Shown: piece by piece, positions 1 through 7,194 of the stretch | Position numbering within the stretch: the stretch's first letter is position 1 | Layout: every line of letters starts with the position of its first letter | NCBI GenBank assembly: GCA_039944855.1 | Contig: JBDUXZ010000037.1 | Coordinates: 1 to 64,000, forward strand | DNA length: 64,000 bases | DNA from: Rhodothermales bacterium | Lineage (GTDB): Bacteria; Bacteroidota; Rhodothermia; Rhodothermales; JANQRZ01 | Reading direction: 5' to 3' | Translations under genes and position numbers: made by a program | Notes under the pieces: generated by a model | Told to the model about the DNA's origin: nothing | The model's input: only the letters and a program-made list of their open reading frames with translations | Database searches by the model: none

Positions 1-367
1 GCGGGCGGTACGGGGAGTCGGGCGAGAGCCGCTCGTACTGGGCGAGGACGAAGAGGGCCTCGGCCTCGGCCCCGGCGCCCTCGTGGGCGACGCCGAGGTA
101 GTAGAGCGTCTTGGGGTCGTCGGCGTCGAGGGCGTAGGCGCTCTGGAGCGCCTGGCGGGCGGGGTCGAACCGCTGGAGCTGGGCGTAGGCCTCGCCGAGG
201 TCGCGGAGGGCGCCGGCGTCGGCGGGCTCGCGGAGGGTGCGGGCCTCGAGCTCGGGGAGGCGCGCGCGGAAGTCGGCGGTGGTGAGGGCGGCCTCGGGCG
301 CGCACCCGGCGAGGGCCGAGGCGAGGAGGAGGAGGCACAGCGTGGGGCACGGGCGCAGCAGTCGCAT
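1..367 (-). CDS. TPR-like lipoprotein, 3' end outside window
   Basis: The gene starts at an ATG at 367-365 and runs off the left edge, so about 122 residues are visible. The N terminus is a lipoprotein signal: MRLLRPC, a Leu-rich stretch, then the lipobox LAGC at residues 18-21. The mature part has helix-turn-helix repeats of TPR type (for example DPARQALQSAYALDADDP followed by a YLGVAHEGAGA helix). TPR lipoproteins are scaffolds anchored to a membrane. The exact role cannot be told from the fragment. It is the last visible minus-strand gene, separated from the next one by a terminator. Confidence 0.75.
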   Translation of the reverse strand, partial: MRLLRPCPTLCLLLLASALAGCAPEAALTTADFRARLPELEARTLREPADAGALRDLGEAYAQLQRFDPARQALQSAYALDADDPKTLYYLGVAHEGAGAEAEALFVLAQYERLSPDSPYRP

Positions 368-668
368 GAGCCGGTCGCGTCGGTGAGAGTTCGGAAAGAA
401 GCGGTACACATCCACTCGTGTCCTGCGCAGCGGCACGACTCGGGCGTGCCACCATCCCCCTCCTCTCGCCCCCGGCCCGGCCCCTCCCGATCGGCCGTCG
501 GCATGAGGCTGGGCTCGGCGGAGCGCACCGCGAGTCTCAGGGTGATGCCCGCCAACTTAACGGAGCCGTAATTCCCAAACAAACAAGAAAATGGCGGCCG
601 TCCAATTGCGGACGACCGCCACCGGAGAGCGCTTGCTCCCCGTCGTTCCTGTGCGCGGCGCGAGCCGG
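368..668. other. 300-bp spacer without a gene
   Basis: I see no convincing coding sequence. The part from 575 to 620 holds a terminator for the gene on its right. The remainder, 368-574, should contain the promoter of the TPR lipoprotein, but no promoter motif is clear. Confidence 0.5.
575..620 (-). terminator. Rho-independent terminator
   Basis: An 11-bp stem (593-603 with 610-620, one G-T pair) around a 6-nt loop is followed on the minus strand by a T-rich run (575-592). It ends the minus-strand transcript coming from the hemN/membrane-protein side. Confidence 0.75.
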
Positions 669-1232
669 TCACGTCAGGGCGAAGAGCAGCCAGATCGTGA
701 GGGCGAACGTGACGAGCATGAGGAGCAGCGTGCTCGCCTCACCGGCCGTCGTGACACTCTCTTCTCGTTCGTAATGCGGGATCAGGTCGAGGTTGGCCTC
801 GGCAGCCTCGCGGCGGCGGGCGGCATCTTTGGCCGCCTCGGTCCGCTCGACGTCGCGTTCGTTTTGGTAGGCCTCGACGGCGTCGTCGTGGCTGGCGACG
901 AACCGGCCGTAGCCGCTCCACGCCGCTTCGCCCGGGATGCCCTCGGCGCGGACGCGCCACACCAGCTCCGTCTCCCGCACCGGGAGGGCGCCGTAGAGCG
1001 TGAGCGCCGTCGTCTCGCCGGCGTTCACCTCCAGCACGTCGCCGGCGAAGTCAGGGCTCGCGGCCACTTGCAGCCGGTAGCCCGTCGCGCCGGGCACGCC
1101 GCGCCACGAGAACGGGACGGCCGAGGCGTCGACGACGGCTCCGTCGAGCGGGGCGAGGGGACGCGGCACCTCCGAAGAGGCCGGCGGCGCGGAGGCGGTC
1201 GGGGCGGGAGCGGTCGGGGAGTCGGTAGGCAT
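669..1232 (-). CDS. Small protein with a fibronectin-III-like domain and C-terminal membrane anchor
   Basis: This encodes 187 residues, starting MPTDSPTAPAP at the ATG at 1232. A longer frame upstream would run into hemN and has no coding character. After a Pro/Ala-rich lead, residues ~30-105 have the pattern of a fibronectin-III/Ig-like beta domain (PLDGAVV..PFSW..GATGYRLQVA..ELVWRVRAEG). A charged helical stretch follows, and the protein ends with one hydrophobic segment (LLLMLVTFALTIWLLFAL, about 168-185). The topology suggests a tail-anchored protein. It lies 16 bp after hemN, so it probably belongs to the end of the cco-hemN transcript. No function is known to me. Confidence 0.7.
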   Translation of the reverse strand: MPTDSPTAPAPTASAPPASSEVPRPLAPLDGAVVDASAVPFSWRGVPGATGYRLQVAASPDFAGDVLEVNAGETTALTLYGALPVRETELVWRVRAEGIPGEAAWSGYGRFVASHDDAVEAYQNERDVERTEAAKDAARRREAAEANLDLIPHYEREESVTTAGEASTLLLMLVTFALTIWLLFALT

Positions 1233-1248
1233 GGACGTGGAGGTTAGG

Positions 1249-2625
1249 TCAGACGGTCTGGGAGTAGCGCGGCGCGGCGGTCGCCTCGGCGCGGTCGAGG
1301 TAGGCGTCGAAGGCCATCGCGGCGTTGCGGACGAAGGGCCGCCCCCGCTCGGGCACGACGATCCGGTCCGGGCCGAGCACGACGACACCCTCGGCTTCGA
1401 GCGCCGCGAGGGCGTCGAGCGCATCCGCGAAGTGCCGGTCGAAGTCGATCCCGAAGCGGGCTTCGACGGCGCGCTTGTCAAGAGCGAAGTCGCACATCAG
1501 CCGGGTGATGACGTGGCGGCGCAGCACGTCCTCGTCGGAGAGCCTGAGGCCCCGGGCGACGGGCAGGCGGCCGGCATCGAGCGCGGCGTAGTACGCGGCG
1601 AGCCCCTTCTCATTCTGGGCGTAGACCCGGCCGAAACCGCCGATCGCGGAAGCGCCGAAGCCGAGGAGCGCGCAGTCGGCGTGCGTCGCGTAGCCCTGGA
1701 AGTTGCGGTGGAGCGTGCCGGCGTCCTGCGCCTGGCAGAGCGGGTCGCCGGGTCGCGCGAAGTGGTCCATGCCGACGTGGCGGTAGCCGCGCGCGGTGAG
1801 CGCGTCGAAGGCGAGGGCGTAGAGCCGCAGCCGGGCTTCGGCGTCGGGCAGCGCCTCCGCGTCGATGAGCCGCTGGTGCTTCTTCATCCACGGCACGTGG
1901 GCGTAGCCGAACACGCTGAGGCGGTCCGGCTCGAGCGACGCCGCGAGGTCGAGCGTCCGCGCGAACCGCTCCGGCGTCTGGTGCGGGAGCCCGTAGATGA
2001 GGTCGAACGAGAGCCCCTCGAACCCGAGCGCCCGCGCCCATTCCGTCGCCTGCCGAACCTGCTCGAACGGCTGCACGCGGCCGATCGCCTCCTGCACCAC
2101 GGGGTCGAAGCTCTGCACGCCGAAGCTGAGCCGGTTGAAGCCGGCGCGGCGGGCCGCTTCGAGGTGCGCGCGCGTGAGCGTCCGCGGGTCGGCTTCGAGC
2201 CCGACCTCGGCGTCGGCGGCGACGGTGAAGCGGCGGCGGGTGTGGGCCATCAGCCGTTCGATCCCGGCCGGGCCGAGCGTCGTCGGCGTGCCGCCGCCCC
2301 AGTGGATCTGGCGGACGAGCTGGCCCTCACCGACGCGCTCGGCGACGAGGTCGAGCTCGCGTTCGAGGTACGCGCGGTAGCGCTCGACGGGCTCGGGCCG
2401 GTCGGTCACGCGCATGTGGCAGCCGCAGTAATGGCACAGCTTCGCGCAGAACAGCACGTGGGTGTAAAGCGAGAGCGGGCGGTCGGGCTCGTCGCGCAGC
2501 CGGTCGAGCGCGGCCCCGTAGTCGTCGGGGCCGAAGCCGTCGTGGAAGTGCGGCGCAGTCGGGTAGCTCGTGTAGCGCGGGCCAGGCCGGCTCATCCGGC
2601 GGGCGAGGTCGAAGTCGAACGTCAT
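1249..2625 (-). CDS. hemN: Oxygen-independent coproporphyrinogen III oxidase HemN
   Basis: This 458-residue radical-SAM enzyme oxidatively decarboxylates coproporphyrinogen III to protoporphyrinogen IX in heme synthesis without O2. The N terminus has the family's PGPRYTSYPTAPHF motif. The [4Fe-4S]/SAM motif is C60-x3-C64-x2-C67-x-C69, followed by HWGGGTPTTL (SAM binding) and FGVQSFDP. The length is normal for HemN. It lies 3 bp after ccoS in the same operon, which fits a need for heme under low oxygen when the cbb3 oxidase is made. Confidence 0.96.
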   Translation of the reverse strand: MTFDFDLARRMSRPGPRYTSYPTAPHFHDGFGPDDYGAALDRLRDEPDRPLSLYTHVLFCAKLCHYCGCHMRVTDRPEPVERYRAYLERELDLVAERVGEGQLVRQIHWGGGTPTTLGPAGIERLMAHTRRRFTVAADAEVGLEADPRTLTRAHLEAARRAGFNRLSFGVQSFDPVVQEAIGRVQPFEQVRQATEWARALGFEGLSFDLIYGLPHQTPERFARTLDLAASLEPDRLSVFGYAHVPWMKKHQRLIDAEALPDAEARLRLYALAFDALTARGYRHVGMDHFARPGDPLCQAQDAGTLHRNFQGYATHADCALLGFGASAIGGFGRVYAQNEKGLAAYYAALDAGRLPVARGLRLSDEDVLRRHVITRLMCDFALDKRAVEARFGIDFDRHFADALDALAALEAEGVVVLGPDRIVVPERGRPFVRNAAMAFDAYLDRAEATAAPRYSQTV

Positions 2626-2628
2626 GGG

Positions 2629-2829
2629 TCAGCGGGAATCGGGGCGGGAATCGAACGGCTCGGAAGCGTCGGGGCGTCGCGGCGGCGCGGGCTCGTCGTC
2701 GAGGAGGATGCGGAGAGCGGGCGTCTCGACGTCGTCGAACTGCCCGTCGCGGACGGCCCACCGGAAGGCGAGCACGCCGGCGCCGGCGAGCAGCAGCGCG
2801 AGGGGGACGAGGACGTAGAAGACGGTCAT
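2629..2829 (-). CDS. ccoS: cbb3 oxidase maturation protein CcoS
   Basis: This encodes a 66-residue protein with one N-terminal membrane helix (FYVLVPLALLLAGAGVLAF). The FRWAVRDGQFDDVETPALRIL block after it is diagnostic of CcoS (FixS). CcoS is needed for cofactor insertion into cbb3 cytochrome oxidase. It sits between ccoI and hemN, the usual ccoGHIS context, and its short acidic/Pro-rich tail is not conserved. Confidence 0.95.
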   Translation of the reverse strand: MTVFYVLVPLALLLAGAGVLAFRWAVRDGQFDDVETPALRILLDDEPAPPRRPDASEPFDSRPDSR

Positions 2830-2830
2830 G

Positions 2831-2879
2831 GGTCCGTGGTCATTAGTCCGTAGTCATTGGTCACTGGTCCGTGGTTGCT
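2831..2879. repeat. Heptanucleotide repeat array
   Basis: Seven consecutive 7-nt units fit (A/G)GTC(A/C)NT with little deviation: GGTCCGT, GGTCATT, AGTCCGT, AGTCATT, GGTCACT, GGTCCGT and a decayed seventh. The array lies in the ccoI-ccoS spacer, and the ccoI stop codon (2861-2863) falls inside it. Confidence 0.75.
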
Positions 2880-5590
2880 CTGTCGAGCAGCGTTTCTGTG
2901 TCATCCTGAGCTTGTCGAAGGATCTCTCCCGGCACCGCGTTGCTCATCAGAGATGGGCTTCGCCGAGCCCTTCGGGGTTCCTCGGCTGCGCTCGGGATGA
3001 CACGTAGGGAGGTCTCACGGAGCTCTTCACCGGAGCCGCCGGTGGCCTGCCGTTGTTCCGGCCACGGCGGCGTGCGATTCGCGGTGAACGAGCGCTGGAG
3101 GATGGACGAGGCAACTACGACGAGCGACGAGACCGGCATCGCGACGGCGGCGACGAGCGGCGTGACGAGCCCTGCGACGGCGAGCGCGGCGCCGCCGACG
3201 TTGTAGACGAGCGAGAGCCCGAGATTGCGGCGGACGACGCCGAGCGTCCGCGCCGAGCCCCGCAGCGCGTCGGCGAGCGGGGCGAGGCCGGGCCGCGTCA
3301 TGAACACGTCGGCCGCGACGAGGCTCGCCGTGCTGCCGCCGCCGACGGCCACGCCGACATCGGCCGCCCGCAGCGCCGCCGCATCGTTGACGCCGTCGCC
3401 GACCATCAGCACCGTCCGCCCGTCGGCCTGCAGCGCTTCGACGAACGCACGCTTGCCTTCGGGCGAAACGCCGCCGTGCGCATCGCCGGGTGCGATCCCG
3501 ACCTCGGCCGCGACGGCCGCCGCGACGGCGGGGTGGTCGCCCGACGAGAGGAGCACGCGGTAGCCCCGGCGCTGCCAGCGCGCGACGGTCTCGGCGGCCT
3601 CGTCCCGCACCGCGTCGCCGACGGCGAGCACGGCGACGACGATCCCATCGACGGCCACCGCGACGGGCGTGTGGCCGCGCGCCGCGAACGCCGCTACGGC
3701 CTCGGTGAACCGAGCATCGGCCGAGACCGAGCGCTCGGCGACGCAGTCGAACCGGCCCACGGTCACGTAGCGGTCGCCGACGACGCCGCACACGCCCTGC
3801 CCGGCCGTCGCCTGGAAATCGTCGACGTGGAAGCCGTCGTCTTCCGGCCCGCCCCGTAGCCCGGCCGCGCAGCCGCGCGCCTGCACGATCGCCGTGGCGA
3901 TCGGGTGGTTGCTGTGGGCTTCGAGCGCGGCGGCGTAGTCGAGCGCGTCCTCGTCGCCGACGAAATCGACGAGGCTCATCCGGCCCTCGGTGAGCGTGCC
4001 CGTCTTGTCAAGCACGATCGTGTCGACGTCGGTGAGGCGCTGCGTGGCCTCGTCGCTCTTGATGAAGATGCCGGCGCGGGCGGCGCGGCCCGCCGCCACG
4101 GCCATCGCGAGCGGCGTCGCCATGCCGAGCGCGCACGGGCACGTGATGACGAGGAGCGCGACGACGTGCTGCGGCATCGCGCCCGGGTCGAGCCACGCCC
4201 AGAGCACGGCCGTGACAGCGGCGAGGGTGAGCACGGCGAGGGCGAAGTACCCGCTGATCCGGTCGGCGAGGAGGACGACGCGGGCCTCGCCCCCTTCCTG
4301 CTCGCGGACCCACGCGAGGAGCCGTCCGACGCGCGTGGCGTCGCCCGCCGCCTCGACGCGGACGCGGATCGGCGAGCTAAGATTGGTGGCACCGGCCTCG
4401 ACGGCGTCGCCCTCGGCGACGGGCTCGGGCCGGCTCTCGCCCGTCAGCACGGCGTTGTTGAGCCGGCTCGCGCCCCGCTCCACGATCCCGTCCACGGGCA
4501 CGACCTCACCCGCCGGGACCTCGACCACGTCGTCGGGCCGGACCTCGTCGAGCCGGACGACTTCGACGGCGTCGGCGTGGACGCGGCGGACCATCGACGG
4601 GATGAGCGCGAGGAGGCGTTCGGTGGCGTCGCCCGCGAGGCGGCGCGAGCGGAGCTGGAGCCACCGCGCCGTGAGGAGCGCGGCGATGAGGACGGTGATC
4701 GAGTCGAACCAGACCTCGCCGGTCCCCGTCACGGTCGCCCACGCGCTGTGGCCGGTGCCGACGAGGATGCCGAGCGCGATCGGCGTGTCGATGTGGAGGC
4801 GGCGCGGGTCGCGCGCACGGAAGGCGAGGCCGAGCGAGGCCCACGCCCGGCGGAAGAACGGCGCGCCGCCGTACGCGACGGCGGGGACGGCGAGGGCGAG
4901 GCTGACGTATCGCGCGGCACTCGCGAGCGCCGACGTTTCGCCGTCGAGCCCGGAGTAGAGCGCGAACGCGAGGAGCATCACGTTCCCGGCGAGCGCCCAC
5001 GTCACGCCGAGCCGGACGAGGAGCCGTCGCTCGGCGTCGGTGCGCTGCGCCGCGTGCTCGCTCCGCATCGGCCGCGCCGCGTAGCCGAACCGGCTGAGCC
5101 ACCGGCCGATGTCGGAGAGCCGGACCGTCGCGGGGTCGAACGTGAGCGCGAGGCGGGCGCGCGGGAGGTCGAGCCGCGCCGCCGTCACGCCGTCGAGTTC
5201 AAAGGGTAGCCGCTCGACGAGCCACACGCACGCCGCGCAGTGGACGCCGTCGAGGAAGAGCTCGACGGAGCGGAGCCCCTCCCCTGCCGGCTTCGTGTGC
5301 GCGTCGAGAAATGCGTCGGTGTCGAGCTCGCCGAGTTGGAGCGGGTCGGCCTCGGCGGGGCGCTCCGCCTTCCGCGTGGGTGCGAGGTCGCGGAGCTTGT
5401 AATACGTCCCGCCGAACCCGGCGGCGTCGAGCGCGGCGTAGACGACAGAGCAGCCCGTGCAACAAAACGCGACGCCGTCCTCTCTCCCCCGGATCGGGTG
5501 CGTCCCGACGGGGAGCCCACAGTGCGTGCACGGCGTCTCGGGGGCGAGGTCCGGCGCGGCGCGGCGAGAAGCTTGGAGCGTAGCGGGCAT
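2861..5590 (-). CDS. ccoI: Copper-transporting P1B-type ATPase CcoI with a repeat-derived C-terminal tail
   Basis: This 909-residue copper ATPase supports cbb3 oxidase assembly. The start chosen is MPATLQAS at 5590, because the upstream in-frame sequence is not conserved in character. Visible motifs are an N-terminal Cys-rich metal site (C21-x2-C24 and FCCTGC at 42-47), an HMA domain with HCAAC (117-121), the actuator TGES (383-386), the channel CPC (484-486), the phosphorylation site DKTGT (D528), an HP motif in SNHPIATAI, and the hinge VGDGVND. The family is usually about 800 residues. The last ~50-60 residues are encoded by a 106-bp inverted-repeat element and a heptad array (see findings), so they are probably not functional. 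It is separated from ccoGH by the phosphate operon. Confidence 0.93.
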   Translation of the reverse strand: MPATLQASRRAAPDLAPETPCTHCGLPVGTHPIRGREDGVAFCCTGCSVVYAALDAAGFGGTYYKLRDLAPTRKAERPAEADPLQLGELDTDAFLDAHTKPAGEGLRSVELFLDGVHCAACVWLVERLPFELDGVTAARLDLPRARLALTFDPATVRLSDIGRWLSRFGYAARPMRSEHAAQRTDAERRLLVRLGVTWALAGNVMLLAFALYSGLDGETSALASAARYVSLALAVPAVAYGGAPFFRRAWASLGLAFRARDPRRLHIDTPIALGILVGTGHSAWATVTGTGEVWFDSITVLIAALLTARWLQLRSRRLAGDATERLLALIPSMVRRVHADAVEVVRLDEVRPDDVVEVPAGEVVPVDGIVERGASRLNNAVLTGESRPEPVAEGDAVEAGATNLSSPIRVRVEAAGDATRVGRLLAWVREQEGGEARVVLLADRISGYFALAVLTLAAVTAVLWAWLDPGAMPQHVVALLVITCPCALGMATPLAMAVAAGRAARAGIFIKSDEATQRLTDVDTIVLDKTGTLTEGRMSLVDFVGDEDALDYAAALEAHSNHPIATAIVQARGCAAGLRGGPEDDGFHVDDFQATAGQGVCGVVGDRYVTVGRFDCVAERSVSADARFTEAVAAFAARGHTPVAVAVDGIVVAVLAVGDAVRDEAAETVARWQRRGYRVLLSSGDHPAVAAAVAAEVGIAPGDAHGGVSPEGKRAFVEALQADGRTVLMVGDGVNDAAALRAADVGVAVGGGSTASLVAADVFMTRPGLAPLADALRGSARTLGVVRRNLGLSLVYNVGGAALAVAGLVTPLVAAVAMPVSSLVVVASSILQRSFTANRTPPWPEQRQATGGSGEELRETSLRVIPSAAEEPRRARRSPSLMSNAVPGEILRQAQDDTETLLDRATTDQ
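2898..3003. repeat. 106-bp element with 9-bp terminal inverted repeats
   Basis: The ends are perfect inverted repeats, GTGTCATCC at 2898-2906 and GGATGACAC at 2995-3003. The inside has the ..CTGAGCTTGTCGAAGGAT.. and ..CGGCTGCGCTCGG.. segments seen in a widespread family of interspersed bacterial repeats. It is read in frame by ccoI and gives the protein motifs RVIPSAAEEPRR and LRQAQDDTE. No transposase is present. Confidence 0.75.
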
Positions 5591-5687
5591 GGAGCAGCGG
5601 AAAGGTCGGAGCCAAGATCCACCGCCGCGCGCACGCGACGTGACAGCCGCCCCGCGTCCTGCGAAGTGGGGCGACGGGGCGGGCGCG

Positions 5688-5706
5688 TGTAGGGGCGTTC
5701 CCCACA
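5688..5706. repeat. Short GTAGGGGC-type palindrome
   Basis: TGTAGGGGCGTTCCCCACA lies in the spacer between ccoI and the downstream PPK2 gene. It resembles the spacer palindromes at 13013 and 14690. Confidence 0.5.
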
Positions 5707-5728
5707 CGGCGCTGCCGCTGTCTTCGGC

Positions 5729-6481
5729 TTACCGCACCGGCGGCGGACCGACGGCCGGCTCCACATCGTACGCCGCGCTCAGCCCCTCTACGATCGTCCG
5801 CAGCACCTCGACACGGGCGTACCGCTTGTCGTCGCCCGCCACCACGGTCCACGACGCCTCGCGCGTATGCGTCTTCGCGAGCATGTCCGCGACGGCATCG
5901 TGATAATCGTCGCGCCGCTCGCGGTTACGCCAGTCCTCGTCGGTGAGCTTCCAGCGCTTGCGCGGGTCGGCCTCGCGCTCGCGGAAGCGGCGGAGCTGCT
6001 CGTCAGCGCTGACGTGCATCCAGAACTTGAGGACGACCGTGCCGTAGTCGACGAGCTGCCGTTCGAAGTCGCGGATCTCGTCGTAGCCCCGCTTCCACTC
6101 CTCCTTTTTGGCGAAGCCCTCGACGCGCTCGACGAGCACGCGGCCGTACCAACTCCGGTCGAAGATGGCGAGGCGGCCGGCTTCGGGGAGGCGGCGCCAG
6201 AAGCGGTGGAGGTAGTGCCGCCGCGCGTCTTCGCCCTCCGGCGGGCCGATGGGATGGACGACGTAGGCGCGCGGGTCGAGCGGGGCCGTGACGCGGCGGA
6301 TCGCCCCGCCCTTGCCCGACGCGTCCCACCCCTCGAAGACGAGGACGATGGGGCGGCGTTCGAGATACACCGGATAGCCCAGCGCCTGCAACGCGCGCTG
6401 GTAGTACGCGAGTTCGCGCTGGTAGTCGTCCTTGTCGAGCGACCGGCTCAGGTCGGCGTTGTCGAGGCGAGGCGGCTTCAT
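5729..6481 (-). CDS. Polyphosphate kinase 2 (PPK2) family protein, second of a pair
   Basis: This encodes 250 residues starting MKPPRLDN at 6481. PPK2 enzymes transfer phosphate between polyphosphate and nucleotides. Walker A is FEGWDASGKGG, Walker B is FDRSWYGRVLVERV, and a lid segment with RFREREADPRKRWKLTDEDW follows. Its ATG overlaps the stop of the upstream PPK2 gene by 4 bp (ATGA, 6478-6481), so translation is coupled. The two proteins together look like the two halves of a class II PPK2 (polyphosphate:AMP phosphotransferase). In the fused enzymes the C-terminal half, which corresponds to this gene, is the catalytic one. The nucleotide specificity cannot be read from sequence. Confidence 0.92.
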   Translation of the reverse strand: MKPPRLDNADLSRSLDKDDYQRELAYYQRALQALGYPVYLERRPIVLVFEGWDASGKGGAIRRVTAPLDPRAYVVHPIGPPEGEDARRHYLHRFWRRLPEAGRLAIFDRSWYGRVLVERVEGFAKKEEWKRGYDEIRDFERQLVDYGTVVLKFWMHVSADEQLRRFREREADPRKRWKLTDEDWRNRERRDDYHDAVADMLAKTHTREASWTVVAGDDKRYARVEVLRTIVEGLSAAYDVEPAVGPPPVR

Positions 6482-7194
6482 GCGGGGGCGAGGCGCGCTT
6501 CGAGCGCGTCGATAAGCGTGCGGTAGACGGCGTGGCGCGTCGCGTTCGGGCATGTCGCCGGGAGGACGGTCCACGGCGCGGCGTCGGTGTGGGTCCGCTC
6601 CAGCGCCTCCTCATAGACGGGCAGCCAGGCGTCGTAGCGGTGGTGATTCTGCCAGTCCTCGGGCGTGACGCGCCACGCCGTCACGGGGTCGGCCAGGAGG
6701 GCTTCGAGGCGGCGGCGCTGCTCCTCTTTGCTGATGTGGAGGAAGATTTTTACGAGGAGGTAGCCGTCATCGACGAGTGCACGCTCGAACTGGAGTATCT
6801 CGTCGTAGGCCCGCTTCCACTGCTTCTTCGTGACGTGGCGGTCGATACGCTCGACGAGGACGCGGCCGTACCAGCTCCGGTCGTAGAACGCCCACTCGCC
6901 GTGGCCGGGGATCTTCCGCCAGTAGCGCCAGAGCCACGGCCGCGCCGCCTCGAACGGACGCGGCGCGCGGATCGGGTGGACGGTGAACCCGCGCGGGTCA
7001 AGCCGTTCGGTGAGGGTGTGGATCATCGAGCCCTTGCCCGAGGCGTCCCAGCCCTCGAACGCCATCATCAGCGGGAGGCCGGCCTCGCTCGCCGCGCGGT
7101 GCAGTTCGGCGAGGCGATCGCGGAGGTCGGCCTCCTCTTCCCCGTAAGCTTCGTCCGAGAGCGTGCGCGTCAGGTCTACGGTGTCGAGCATCAT
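6478..7194 (-). CDS. Polyphosphate kinase 2 (PPK2) family protein, first of a pair
   Basis: This encodes 238 residues. It has the Walker A motif FEGWDASGKGSMIHTL, the Walker B motif YDRSWYGRVLVERI, and the lid region RRLEALLADPVTAWRVTPEDW. It corresponds to the N-terminal half of two-domain PPK2 enzymes. All nucleotide-binding motifs remain, so it may be active by itself. Its start codon shares one base with the stop of the Na/Pi transporter gene (TGATG, 7192-7196), and its stop overlaps the next PPK2 start. The three genes therefore form one translationally coupled phosphate/polyphosphate operon. Confidence 0.92.
   Translation of the reverse strand: MMLDTVDLTRTLSDEAYGEEEADLRDRLAELHRAASEAGLPLMMAFEGWDASGKGSMIHTLTERLDPRGFTVHPIRAPRPFEAARPWLWRYWRKIPGHGEWAFYDRSWYGRVLVERIDRHVTKKQWKRAYDEILQFERALVDDGYLLVKIFLHISKEEQRRRLEALLADPVTAWRVTPEDWQNHHRYDAWLPVYEEALERTHTDAAPWTVLPATCPNATRHAVYRTLIDALEARLAPA

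Noticed and set aside
1231-2853. Plus-strand frame of 540 codons opposite hemN and ccoS
   Set aside because: Antisense shadow. hemN and ccoS are certain on the minus strand.
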